Origin: Aliiroseovarius lamellibrachiae
GTDB lineage: Bacteria; Pseudomonadota; Alphaproteobacteria; Rhodobacterales; Rhodobacteraceae
NCBI RefSeq assembly: GCF_018599245.1
Contig: NZ_JAHEVJ010000002.1
Coordinates: forward strand, 372,001-436,000
Length of the DNA stretch: 64,000 nucleotides
Reading direction: 5' to 3'
The stretch's first letter is position 1. Each line of letters begins with the position of its first letter. The translations under genes were made by a program, and so were the position numbers. This document shows positions 26,837 through 35,743 of this stretch, in pieces. The notes under the pieces are model-generated. The model saw only the letters and a program-made list of their open reading frames with translations. It did not search any database and had not been told where the DNA came from.

Positions 26837-29032
26837 ATGTCCGTCCCTCTGTCTGCCTGCCCTGCCTGTGACGCCGCCCCCCTTGCCAAAGCGCAAGCGG
26901 GAAAGGGGGTTGCGGGCAATGGGATGGAAGGCAAACGCATCATGCTGTCCTTGCCGCATATCTATTGTGCGGCCTGTATTGCAGGGGTTGAGGGCAACCT
27001 CGCCCAGCAAGATGGCGTGCGTGCGGCGCGCGTGAACCTGACCCTGAAACGGGCGACAGTTGATGTTGATCCTGATGTCGAGCCAGAGACATTGGCCAAT
27101 TACCTGACGGGTATTGGCTTTGAGGCATATGAGCTGGATGCGGGACAGCTGACCTCAACCGCGACGGACAAAATGGGCAAAGACCTGTTGATGCGTCTTG
27201 GCGTGGCCGGGTTTGCGATGATGAATGTCATGCTGTTGTCGGTGGCGGTCTGGTCGGGGGCGACGGATGCCACGCGCGACATGTTCCATTGGATTTCGGC
27301 GGCCATTGCCATTCCGACGATTGGCTTTTCCAGCCAGGTGTTTTTCAAATCCGCCTGGACCGCGCTTCGGGTGGGGCGATTGAATATGGATGTGCCAATT
27401 TCCTTGGCGATCCTCTTGGCGCTTGGCATGTCGCTTTATGAAACTGCGCAATCGGGCGAGCACGCCTATTTTGACGCAGCCTTGTCGCTGACCTTTTTCC
27501 TTTTGGCGGGTCGCTATCTTGATTACCGCACCCGATCCGTGGCGCGGTCCGCGGCGGAGGAGTTGGCGGCGCTGGAAGTGCCCCGTGCCCTTCGTTTGAC
27601 CGATGCGGGTGATGAACAAGTATCCGTTGCTGAGCTTGCGGTCGGCGACATCGTGCGTGTGGTTCCGGGCGCGCGGGTGCCGGTGGACGGGATTGTTGTC
27701 ACCGGAGAAAGCGAGCTTGATCGGTCTTTGTTAACTGGCGAAAGCCTGCCGGTGGCCGCAGGACCGGATACGGTCGTTTCAACCGGTGAGGTGAACTTGA
27801 CCGGGCCGATGACGGTGCGCGTGACGGCCGCAGGGCGCGACAGTTCATTGCACCGGATGGCCGACCTTGTGGCGATCGCGGAAACCGCCCGTAACCGCTA
27901 TACCTCGCTTGCGGATAAAGCTGCGAAAATCTATGCGCCTTTGGTGCATATCTTAGCGCTCGGGGCGTTTTTGGCATGGCTTTGGATCTCGGGTGGTGAC
28001 GTGCGATTGGCGCTGAACATTGCGGTCGCTGTCTTGATCATCACCTGTCCCTGTGCGCTTGGTTTGGCCGTTCCTGCGGTGACCACGGCGGCCTCTGGAC
28101 GGTTGTTCAAACAAGGCATGTTGCTGAAATCCGCCACCGCGATGGAGCGTTTGGCCGAAGTGGACCATGTGGTTTTCGATAAAACCGGCACGCTGACCCA
28201 AGGCAAACCGGTGATGGATGAGAACGCACAGCATCGCACGCAGGATCTGGAAATTGCTTTGGCCTTGGCCGAGGGATCCAGCCACCCGCTTGCCCTGTCC
28301 CTGACCCAAGCCGCACGCGCCAAAGGCATTGTACCTGCTGAGGTGTCACGCGTGCATGAGGTGCCGGGCAAGGGCATCGAGGGGATCTGGAACGGCAAAA
28401 CAGTGCGTCTTGGTCGTGCCGAATGGCTGGGGGCCAATGCGGTTGGCCAAACGGCGACCTACCTGTCGGTCTCTGGTGCGCGCCCGGTCGCGTTTACCTT
28501 TACGGATCGTCTCCGTGAGGCGGTGAATGAAGCCATTTCCGGATTGAAAGCGCAGGGCATGGGGATCACTTTGATTTCTGGCGACGTTCCTGCAGCGGTC
28601 GCGGATATTGCGGGCCGGGTTGGGATTTCCGACTGGAAAGCGGATACATTGCCCGAAGGCAAAGCCGAATATGTCGCGCGTCTGGGCAAGTCTGGAAAGC
28701 GCGTTTTGATGGTTGGCGACGGGCTGAATGACACGGCGGCACTGGCGGCGGCTCATGTCTCGATTTCGCCCGCCTCAGCGCTTGAGGCGGCGCGGGTTGT
28801 GTCGGACATCGTGTTGTTAGGGCAATCCATGGGCCCCTTGGGGGAGGCCACGTTGATGGCCAAGTCGGCAACGCGCAGAATTAAAGAAAACTTCGCCATC
28901 GCAGCGGGTTACAATGCAATCGCCATTCCGATTGCGTTGCTCGGGCTGGCCACGCCCTTGGCTGCTGCCCTTGCTATGTCGCTGTCATCTGTGACAGTTA
29001 GTCTGAACGCTTTGCGGTTGAAAAAAGGCTGA
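26837..29032 (+). CDS. ccoI: Copper-transporting P-type ATPase CcoI (FixI)
   Basis: A 731-residue P1B-type ATPase exporting copper for assembly of the CuB site. It has an N-terminal CPAC pair (residues 8-11), a heavy-metal-associated domain with C44-x-x-C47 (IYCAACIAG), and eight predicted membrane helices. TGES in the actuator loop, the transport motif CPC (TCPCALGL), the phosphorylation site DKTGT, and GDGLNDTAAL also appear. Fourteen bases after ccoH; ccoS follows four bases after the stop. Confidence 0.97.
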   Translation: MSVPLSACPACDAAPLAKAQAGKGVAGNGMEGKRIMLSLPHIYCAACIAGVEGNLAQQDGVRAARVNLTLKRATVDVDPDVEPETLANYLTGIGFEAYELDAGQLTSTATDKMGKDLLMRLGVAGFAMMNVMLLSVAVWSGATDATRDMFHWISAAIAIPTIGFSSQVFFKSAWTALRVGRLNMDVPISLAILLALGMSLYETAQSGEHAYFDAALSLTFFLLAGRYLDYRTRSVARSAAEELAALEVPRALRLTDAGDEQVSVAELAVGDIVRVVPGARVPVDGIVVTGESELDRSLLTGESLPVAAGPDTVVSTGEVNLTGPMTVRVTAAGRDSSLHRMADLVAIAETARNRYTSLADKAAKIYAPLVHILALGAFLAWLWISGGDVRLALNIAVAVLIITCPCALGLAVPAVTTAASGRLFKQGMLLKSATAMERLAEVDHVVFDKTGTLTQGKPVMDENAQHRTQDLEIALALAEGSSHPLALSLTQAARAKGIVPAEVSRVHEVPGKGIEGIWNGKTVRLGRAEWLGANAVGQTATYLSVSGARPVAFTFTDRLREAVNEAISGLKAQGMGITLISGDVPAAVADIAGRVGISDWKADTLPEGKAEYVARLGKSGKRVLMVGDGLNDTAALAAAHVSISPASALEAARVVSDIVLLGQSMGPLGEATLMAKSATRRIKENFAIAAGYNAIAIPIALLGLATPLAAALAMSLSSVTVSLNALRLKKG

Positions 29033-29036
29033 ACCG

Positions 29037-29198
29037 ATGAATGTGCTGGTCTATCTCATCCCTATTTCGCTCTTGCTTGGGGGCGGTGGATTGGCGGCAT
29101 TTTTCTGGACATTGCGCAGCGAACAATATGACGACCCGGATGGCAACAGCCAACGGATCTTGTCGGATCGTTGGGATGACAGACCGCCTGAAGAGTGA
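29037..29198 (+). CDS. ccoS: cbb3 oxidase assembly protein CcoS
   Basis: A 53-residue protein with one N-terminal helix (LVYLIPISLLLGGGGLAAFFW) followed by the family's TLRSEQYDDPDGNSQRIL segment. CcoS is required for cofactor insertion into cbb3 oxidase. Last gene of ccoGHIS. A different-frame 80-residue frame overlaps it but has no family resemblance. Confidence 0.93.
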   Translation: MNVLVYLIPISLLLGGGGLAAFFWTLRSEQYDDPDGNSQRILSDRWDDRPPEE

Positions 29199-29312
29199 GC
29201 TTTGGGTTAATGGGAGCATTTCCAGGTCATATTGTATCGCTTGTTCGCGGCCTTTCGCTCTGCTCCAACGCGAAAAGCAATAGCGGGGGCGTCTTAGAAA
29301 ACTGGAGGCGCG

Positions 29313-29930
29313 TTAAACCAAGTTAAGATCACGCGCGATCATGGCCGCATGGGTTCGGTTTTTCGCGCCCAATTTACGCACCACCGCGCGCATATGCATC
29401 TTGACCGTGACTTCCTGAATGGAAAAGGCGTGGGCGATTTCTTTGTTCTGCAACCCATCACAAAGGCCGCGCAAAATCTGTAATTCACGTTCCGACAATT
29501 GCACCAGAGAAATGGCCGCCGGATTGTGAACAAGATCTGTAAACAAACATAAAAACTGTCCTTGCCGTGCTAGTTCTAACGCGTGGGACATTTCATTTGC
29601 GGGCAGATCTTTGGATATGACCGCGTTTGCCCCAGCCCGATAGGCGCGTTGTGCCAATTCTAGTGATCCGCCACGCATAAGAAGCGCGAAAGGACGCCTA
29701 TCGTGCAGGTCCGACAGGTGATTGACCCCCTTAAGCCCGGACAGGCCCGGCAGGTCAAATTCAAGCACAACAAAATCAAATTGCCCGCCGCCCTTACGGG
29801 TGTTTGCCAGACGATTGATCGCGGCTGGCACCGTTTCGACTGATGTCAGATCAATGCCGTTCTGATCGGGAAAAGCAGCAGCAACACCATTCGTAATAGT
29901 TGCATCGGCTGTAACGACGAGTGTTTTCAA
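29313..29930 (-). CDS. LuxR/FixJ-type regulator with degenerate receiver domain
   Basis: A 205-residue response-regulator-like protein. The C-terminal GerE/LuxR helix-turn-helix is intact (LSERELQILRGLCDGLQNKEIA ... EVTVKMHMRAVVRKL, residues about 143-200). The receiver (1-120) is degenerate: the position of the phospho-Asp is Glu57 (VVLEFDLPGLSG), and the acidic pair near residue 9 is reduced to one Asp. It may thus act without phosphorylation. The only plausible start is TTG at 29930; no ATG or GTG is in frame upstream before a stop. Converges on ccoS; no sensor kinase is adjacent. Confidence 0.8.
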   Translation of the reverse strand: MKTLVVTADATITNGVAAAFPDQNGIDLTSVETVPAAINRLANTRKGGGQFDFVVLEFDLPGLSGLKGVNHLSDLHDRRPFALLMRGGSLELAQRAYRAGANAVISKDLPANEMSHALELARQGQFLCLFTDLVHNPAAISLVQLSERELQILRGLCDGLQNKEIAHAFSIQEVTVKMHMRAVVRKLGAKNRTHAAMIARDLNLV

Positions 29931-30136
29931 TGAGGGACCTGCAAACGCGCCAAAATTGGTTTTTAAGTAATTAAAACAGTGTCACATAGGGATGCTCTGG
30001 AACACCTATCAATAAGGATAGGTTTTCATTGGGTTTTTGCCGAAATTCGCAAATTGCAATACTCAACAAGGCGGTATCGTAAGAAGGGGTTCCATTTTGC
30101 AATGATGGTCGTGGGCAAGTGATAAAATCGAACCAT

Positions 30137-30871
30137 TCAATCAGTGCGAGAGAGTTCGCCTTGTTGAAGCCTTTGCAGAACTGAAAGAACCTCGGGGCCG
30201 ATTTTTTCGACAATCATGGCGACCCCCTGTGCGGTTGGGTGGATGCCGTCGCGCTGAAATAGCGTTTGCAGCACCTCTTGTCTGTTTGGCTGTTCTTCCA
30301 ATGCGGCAAAGAAGTTGGGGATGAATTGGCTGTGAAAACGTGCCGCAAGTTCGGGGAAGGCCATGTCATAGCTGGCCTTATGGTCGGGGCCAAAATTTAG
30401 CGACGCCGGAACTCGGATCAAGATGGTCGGCAGCCCGCGGGAGGCGAGTTCAGACAAAATCGCTTCAAGATTTTTGCGGGTTTCCTCCGGGGGAAGGCCA
30501 CGCAGCATGTCATTGCCACCAAGGTTGACCAGCACGGCGTCAATATCATCGGTCAACGACCACCCAAGCCGCGCTTGCCCGCTGGCTGTGGTGTCGCCCG
30601 AAACTCCAGCATTGATGACCTCTATTTCAGCGGACCGTGCCACCAGCCAGGCCTGAAGTTGCGGCACAAATCCTTCGCCTTGGGCAAGGCCATATCCGGC
30701 GGTCAAACTGTCACCCAATGCCAGAAGTTTTAGGGTCTTTGCCTGAAGGGCAGTCGGCTGAAGCCAACCGACAACAAGGGCCAGGATGAGCCCACAAATG
30801 GGCCTGCTTAAATTGAACTGCGTGGTCCTCTTGTGAACCGCGCGTTTGGCCCCATATGCATGTGAACTCAT
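30137..30871 (-). CDS. TesA-type GDSL esterase/arylesterase
   Basis: A 244-residue exported SGNH hydrolase. The N-terminus has a long basic region and a hydrophobic signal core (ICGLILALVVGWLQPTALQA). Block I is LALGDSLTAGYG, block II VSGDTT, block III LGGNDMLRG, and block V DGIHPTAQG with the catalytic Asp and His. The start at 30871 has GGGGAG upstream; a longer in-frame start at 30958 would overlap the divergent ABC gene. Only 24 bases separate the divergent starts, the arrangement known from tesA-ybbA in enterobacteria. Confidence 0.92.
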   Translation of the reverse strand: MSSHAYGAKRAVHKRTTQFNLSRPICGLILALVVGWLQPTALQAKTLKLLALGDSLTAGYGLAQGEGFVPQLQAWLVARSAEIEVINAGVSGDTTASGQARLGWSLTDDIDAVLVNLGGNDMLRGLPPEETRKNLEAILSELASRGLPTILIRVPASLNFGPDHKASYDMAFPELAARFHSQFIPNFFAALEEQPNRQEVLQTLFQRDGIHPTAQGVAMIVEKIGPEVLSVLQRLQQGELSRTD

Positions 30872-30895
30872 TGATTTTCTCCCCAAAGGTGCCAG

Positions 30896-31576
30896 ATGCC
30901 GTTTTCCAAACCAGATGCCGTTTTGACCCTTACTGATGCACGGCTGACGCTTGGCCATAATGCCGGTCGCACCGAGATCCTCAAGGGGATAGATTTAAGC
31001 GTTTCGCGTGGCGAGACATTGGGGCTGACGGGGCCGTCCGGGTCTGGCAAAAGCTCTCTCCTTATGTTGATGGGCGGGCTGGAACGTGCCACCGGGGGGC
31101 AGGTGCAAGCCCTGGGTCAAAACTTGGGTGCGATGGGCGAAGATCATCTTGCGCGCTTTCGCAGAGATCATATGGGGGTGGTGTTCCAATCTTTCCACCT
31201 TATCCCAACGATGACTGCGCTCGAAAATGTGGCAACCCCGCTGGAACTGGCGGGAAAGCGCGATGCGTTTGAACGTGCCGAAGAAGAACTGGCCGCCGTT
31301 GGGCTGGGCCACCGAATGCACCATTACCCCAGTCAGATGTCGGGCGGTGAACAACAGCGGGTCGCTTTGGCGCGGGCTGCGGCCCCTCGGCCCGATATTT
31401 TGCTGGCCGACGAGCCCACCGGAAATCTGGACGGGGCGACCGGCGAGGCGATTATGGATCTGCTCTTTGGTCTTCGTGATCGCCATGGCGCAACGCTGGT
31501 CATGGTCACTCATGCGCCAGAACTCGCCGCGCGATGTGACCGGATTTTGCACATTCAAGACGGGCTTTTGGCATGA
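30896..31576 (+). CDS. ABC transporter ATP-binding protein (LolD/YbbA type)
   Basis: A 226-residue ATPase of the MacB/LolD group. Walker A is GPSGSGKSS (46-54), the Q-loop GVVFQSFHLIP, the signature MSGGEQQRVALARA, and Walker B ILLADEPTGNLDG, with the H-loop His in VTHAPE. It pairs with the FtsX-like permease whose ATG overlaps its stop (ATGA at 31573-31576). YbbAP-like systems handle lipophilic molecules or periplasmic lipoprotein-related tasks; the substrate here is unknown. Confidence 0.93.
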   Translation: MPFSKPDAVLTLTDARLTLGHNAGRTEILKGIDLSVSRGETLGLTGPSGSGKSSLLMLMGGLERATGGQVQALGQNLGAMGEDHLARFRRDHMGVVFQSFHLIPTMTALENVATPLELAGKRDAFERAEEELAAVGLGHRMHHYPSQMSGGEQQRVALARAAAPRPDILLADEPTGNLDGATGEAIMDLLFGLRDRHGATLVMVTHAPELAARCDRILHIQDGLLA

Positions 31577-34095
31577 GCGCGCTGAGACAAGCCGCCCGAT
31601 TTGCCCGCCGAGATATGCGCGGCGGACTGCGAGGGTTTCGAATTTTTCTGGCCTGTTTGGCGCTTGGCGTTGCGGCGATTGCGGCCGTTGGATCTGTACG
31701 TGAAAGCCTTCAGGCGGGATTGGAAAGCCAGGGGGCGGTGCTTTTGGGGGGGGATGCGTCGGTCTCTTTCACCTATCGCTTTGCGGAGGAGGAGGAGGCC
31801 CAGCAACTTGGTGCCACTGCCGAGACTATGTCGGTCATTGCCGATTTCCGCTCGATGGCAGTGGTCGGTGAGGAACGCGGGCTGACGCAGGTGAAAGCCG
31901 TGGATGGGCAATACCCACTTTACGGTCAGGCCGTCTTGAACCCACCCATGAGTTTGGAAACGGCCTTTGCGGGGCAGAATGCGTTGCCCGGTGCGGTTAT
32001 GGATGACCTGTTGATGGCGCGCCTTGGATTGGTGCCGGGGGATCGGTTCAACCTGGGTGGTGCATCTTTTGTCTTGATGGCCGAACTGGTGAACGAGCCG
32101 GATAATGCCAGCGGTGGTTTTGGACTTGGCCCGCGCACATTGGTGCATCGTGCTGCGCTTGCGGGAACGGGATTGCTGTCGGAAGGCACGCTTTTTGACA
32201 GTCACTACAGGTTGCGCTTGCCGGAAGACGTGGATCTTGATCAAGAGAAAAAGCGCGTGATGGATCAGTTGGAAACCCACGGCGCGCGCTGGGAAGATGC
32301 GCGCAATGGCGCACCGGGGATGAGCCGTTTTATCACCCGCCTCTCGACCTTTTTGGTGCTGGTGGGCTTGGCCGGTTTGGCGGTTGGCGGCGTCGGAATT
32401 TCCGCTGCCGTGCGGGCCTATCTGGATGGAAAAACCGAAACGATCGCGATCCTGCGCGCGCTTGGAGCAGAACGCCGGGTGATCTTTCTATCCTATTTTC
32501 TGCAAATCGCAGTCCTGACCTTGGCGGGCTTGCTGATTGGCTTGCTGTTGGGGGCAGGGCTTCCGGTCATTTTGGCCCCTTGGATCGCGGGTGCCCTGCC
32601 GATTGAGGCGTCGATTTCTGTCTATCCCGGCCCGCTGGCCGAGGCCGCACTATATGGCTGTTTGGCGGCTCTTTTGTTTACCCTTTGGCCGCTTGCACAG
32701 ACCGAAGATGTGCAACCTGCAACCCTTTTTCGGGATGCCGCCCTTGGCGAGCGCCGGTTGCCGCGCCCGGTTTATATTGGGTTAAGCACGGCGATATTGG
32801 CCTTGCTTGTCTGGGCTGCGGCAACGTTGTCAGGGATGGCAACTCTGGCGATGTGGTCGTTTGTTGGCATTGCCGGGGCGTTTGCGGCGCTGGTTCTAAC
32901 CGGTTTGGGCATTCGCTATCTGTCGCGTTGGCTGGGGCATCTGAACTGGCTGCGCGGTCACCCGATTGCCCGCATGGCGCTGACGGCGGTTGGTGGCCCG
33001 GGCGGCGAGGCGGGTGCGGTGGTCTTGTCGCTTGGTCTGGGCCTTGCGGTTCTGGCCGCCGTTGGGCAGATCGACAACAACCTGCGGGGGGCGATTTCGC
33101 GTGAACTTCCCGATGTGGCCCCGAGCTTTTTTGTGGTTGATATTCAACCTGATCAGATCGAAGGCGTCCAGGCGCGACTGAAGGGGGATGCGGGCGTCAC
33201 GCGTGTCGATACGGCACCAATGCTGCGCGGTGTGATCACTCAGATCAACGACCGCCCGGCGGCTGAGGTGGCTGGCAACCACTGGGTCGTGCAGGGCGAT
33301 CGCGGGTTGACCTATTCAGATCGCCCCACCCGGACCAAAGTTGTTGCCGGGCGCTGGTGGCCGGAAAACTATGACGGCCCCCCACAGATTTCGTTTGCTG
33401 CCGAAGAGGCAGAGGAAATGGGGCTTGGATTAGGGGATATAATCACCGTCAATATCTTGGGCCGGGATATTGCGGGCGAGATTACGTCATTGCGAGAGGT
33501 GGATTTCTCGCAAGCTGGAATGGGCTTTGTTTTGACCATGAACCCTTCTGCGCTACAGGGCGCGCCACACACCTGGCTTGCCACGATTTATGCAGATCAA
33601 GCGTCAGAGGCGGCCATTCTGCGCGACCTTGGAAAAGCCTATCCGAACATCACACTCATCTCTGTGCGCGACGCGATCACGCGTGTCACTGGATTGATGG
33701 GGCAGGTGGCGGCCGCCATCACCTATGGCGCGATGGCCACCTTGGTCACGGGGTTTGTGGTGCTGATGGGGGCTGCGGCAGCCGGCGAGCGGGCGCGCAC
33801 CTATGAGGCGGCGGTGTTGAAAACGCTTGGCGCCACGCGGGGCGAGATTTTGCTGAATTTCGCGCTGCGTTCCGCGGTTCTTGGGGCCGCGGCGGGTGTG
33901 GTCGCGGTGATTGCGGGCGGCATATCGGGCTGGGCGGTGACCCATTACATCATGGAAAACGACTTTGTGTTTGAACCTGTGTCCGCCATTGCGATTGTAA
34001 CGGGAGGTGTGGTTGCGACCATTCTTGCGGGTTTGGCTTACGCGTGGCGTCCCTTGGCAGCACGTCCTGCACAGGTTTTACGCGCGCGCGAATAG
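31573..34095 (+). CDS. FtsX-like ABC transporter permease (YbbP type)
   Basis: An 840-residue permease with the duplicated FtsX architecture. There is an N-terminal helix (about 25-45), a large periplasmic region, three helices (about 255-400) with the LRALGAERRVI coupling segment, a second set of helices near 410-520, and a second periplasmic region. The final three helices (about 715-835) carry the matching LKTLGATRGEIL segment. It is translationally coupled to the ATPase gene. Length and duplication match YbbP rather than LolC/E. Confidence 0.92.
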   Translation: MSALRQAARFARRDMRGGLRGFRIFLACLALGVAAIAAVGSVRESLQAGLESQGAVLLGGDASVSFTYRFAEEEEAQQLGATAETMSVIADFRSMAVVGEERGLTQVKAVDGQYPLYGQAVLNPPMSLETAFAGQNALPGAVMDDLLMARLGLVPGDRFNLGGASFVLMAELVNEPDNASGGFGLGPRTLVHRAALAGTGLLSEGTLFDSHYRLRLPEDVDLDQEKKRVMDQLETHGARWEDARNGAPGMSRFITRLSTFLVLVGLAGLAVGGVGISAAVRAYLDGKTETIAILRALGAERRVIFLSYFLQIAVLTLAGLLIGLLLGAGLPVILAPWIAGALPIEASISVYPGPLAEAALYGCLAALLFTLWPLAQTEDVQPATLFRDAALGERRLPRPVYIGLSTAILALLVWAAATLSGMATLAMWSFVGIAGAFAALVLTGLGIRYLSRWLGHLNWLRGHPIARMALTAVGGPGGEAGAVVLSLGLGLAVLAAVGQIDNNLRGAISRELPDVAPSFFVVDIQPDQIEGVQARLKGDAGVTRVDTAPMLRGVITQINDRPAAEVAGNHWVVQGDRGLTYSDRPTRTKVVAGRWWPENYDGPPQISFAAEEAEEMGLGLGDIITVNILGRDIAGEITSLREVDFSQAGMGFVLTMNPSALQGAPHTWLATIYADQASEAAILRDLGKAYPNITLISVRDAITRVTGLMGQVAAAITYGAMATLVTGFVVLMGAAAAGERARTYEAAVLKTLGATRGEILLNFALRSAVLGAAAGVVAVIAGGISGWAVTHYIMENDFVFEPVSAIAIVTGGVVATILAGLAYAWRPLAARPAQVLRARE

Positions 34096-34138
34096 GGGCT
34101 CTGCCCCCCGGCCCCGAGGTATTTTGGGCAAGAAAAAG
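34095..34138. repeat. Intergenic GGGGCTCTGCCCC / GAGGTATTTT element, copy B
   Basis: Directly after the ftsX-like stop: GGGGCTCTGCCCC (34095-34107) and then GAGGTATTTT with an A-rich tail (34116-34138). It lies between convergent genes. Copy C after lpd has the same two parts in the same order. Confidence 0.45.
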
Positions 34139-34238
34139 CTAAGACGTGGCGTGGTCGGTTTGTTGGGTGGTCAATCCAAGCAAGGCGGGGCTGTTTCTAG
34201 GGCTCTGTTCTTTTTAAGTGGTGCGCCCGACGAGCCTG

Positions 34239-34952
34239 TCATGTTGTCAAGATATGGCCCAATAGTCCCAAAGCAAAGCCCAGAATCGCGCCAAAGGGCG
34301 GGGTCCAGCGTCGAGACAGGGGAATTTGGGGCGCAATGTCTTGATACATTAGATAAAGAATGCCGCCTGCGGAAAAGAGCATCAGCCAGCCCAAAATGAC
34401 GGGGGCATTTGCCAGCAGTGTCAGGCCAATCAGGGCGGCAATTGGGCCCAACGGGACCAGAAGTAGAAAGAGGCCTAGGCGTTTGGATCTGAGCATCGCG
34501 GATGTCTCGGCCAGTTCACGGTCTGCGTTAAACCCTTCGGGCAGGTTTTGCGCGCCGATCAATCCCGCAAGCAGCAAAGCGAGCGCGGGTTCAGCGGTGA
34601 GAACGGCGCCCAATGCGATGGTTTCCGGGATGAAATCCAGCAACATCGCCATAAATTGCGACTTTGACCCGCCGCGACGTGACAGGGCCACATCGACCAC
34701 AAGTGCAGCGATTGCGCCAAGCAAGAAGGGGATCAGCGCGCGCGCTCCGGTGACACGGTCCAATCCCTCGGGGATCAGCACCAAGGCAACAGCAGACAGG
34801 AGTGCGCCCGCGCCAAAGGCCATCACCCAATGGTTGGTTTCATTCCGGATCCACCCCGGAAGGATCCGGTCAAATCCGGCCAGCCATGCGCCAAAAGGAA
34901 TGGCCGCCCCAGCAAGGGCGGCCAATGTTATTGCATAGATCAGATCGCTCAT
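34239..34952 (-). CDS. ZIP-family divalent metal transporter
   Basis: A 237-residue membrane protein with about eight helices. The ZIP metal site residues appear in helix 4 (LLDFIPETIALGAVL) and helix 5 (AQNLPEGFNADR), although the usual His of helix 4 (HxxxE) is replaced here by an acidic/Pro motif. It probably imports zinc, iron or another divalent metal. Its start codon overlaps the sdhB stop by one base (TGATG), so it is translationally coupled as the fifth gene of the sdh operon. Confidence 0.82.
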   Translation of the reverse strand: MSDLIYAITLAALAGAAIPFGAWLAGFDRILPGWIRNETNHWVMAFGAGALLSAVALVLIPEGLDRVTGARALIPFLLGAIAALVVDVALSRRGGSKSQFMAMLLDFIPETIALGAVLTAEPALALLLAGLIGAQNLPEGFNADRELAETSAMLRSKRLGLFLLLVPLGPIAALIGLTLLANAPVILGWLMLFSAGGILYLMYQDIAPQIPLSRRWTPPFGAILGFALGLLGHILTT

Positions 34953-35731
34953 CAGAGTGTGCGTTCAACCATCATCTTTTTGATCGAGGCGATCGCCTTG
35001 GCTGGGTTCAGACCCTTTGGACAGGTCTTGGCACAGTTCATGATGGTGTGGCAGCGGTAGAGCTTGAACGGATCTTCCAGATCATCCAAACGCTCGCCTG
35101 TTGCCTCATCCCGGCTGTCAATGAGCCAGCGATAGGCGTGCAACAGCGCGGCTGGCCCCAGATACCGATCACCATTCCACCAATAGCTTGGGCAGGAGGT
35201 TGAACAGCTGGCGCACATCACGCATTCATACAGGCCATCAAGTTTCTTGCGGTCTTCAATCGACTGCCTCCACTCTTTCGCGGGGCGGTTGGTTTTGGTC
35301 TCGAGCCACGGCATGATCGACGCGTGTTGCGCGTAGAAATGCGTAAGATCCGGGATCAAATCCTTGACCACAGGCGTGTGGGGAAGCGGATAGATTTTCA
35401 CATCCCCCTTGATCTCATCCATGCCGTAAATACAGGCCAGCGTGTTGATCCCGTCGATGTTCATCGCACAGGACCCACAGATGCCTTCGCGGCAAGAGCG
35501 GCGGAAAGTCAGCGTTGGATCGATTTCATTTTTGATCTTGATCAGCGCGTCCAGCACCATGGGACCGCAATTGTCCATGTCGACGAAATAGGTATCGACG
35601 CGTGGATTTTGCCCGTCATCCGGGCTCCAGCGATAAATCTGGAACTTGCGCACATTGGCGGTGCCGGTGGGTTTGTCCCAGGTTTTACCGACACGAACGG
35701 TCGAGTTCTTGGGGAGCTTGAATTGTACCAT
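34952..35731 (-). CDS. sdhB: Succinate dehydrogenase iron-sulfur subunit
   Basis: A 259-residue electron-transfer subunit of complex II. The [2Fe-2S] ligands lie in [18 protein letters not shown], the [4Fe-4S] ligands in [16 protein letters not shown], and the [3Fe-4S] ligands in [17 protein letters not shown]. It follows sdhA by 12 bases and overlaps the ZIP gene by one base. Confidence 0.98.
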   Translation of the reverse strand: MVQFKLPKNSTVRVGKTWDKPTGTANVRKFQIYRWSPDDGQNPRVDTYFVDMDNCGPMVLDALIKIKNEIDPTLTFRRSCREGICGSCAMNIDGINTLACIYGMDEIKGDVKIYPLPHTPVVKDLIPDLTHFYAQHASIMPWLETKTNRPAKEWRQSIEDRKKLDGLYECVMCASCSTSCPSYWWNGDRYLGPAALLHAYRWLIDSRDEATGERLDDLEDPFKLYRCHTIMNCAKTCPKGLNPAKAIASIKKMMVERTL

Positions 35732-35743
35732 CTGGCGTCCTCC

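Noticed and set aside
29041-29283. 80-residue plus-strand frame overlapping ccoS
   Set aside because: The frame of ccoS four bases away matches the CcoS family in full; this one has no such match.
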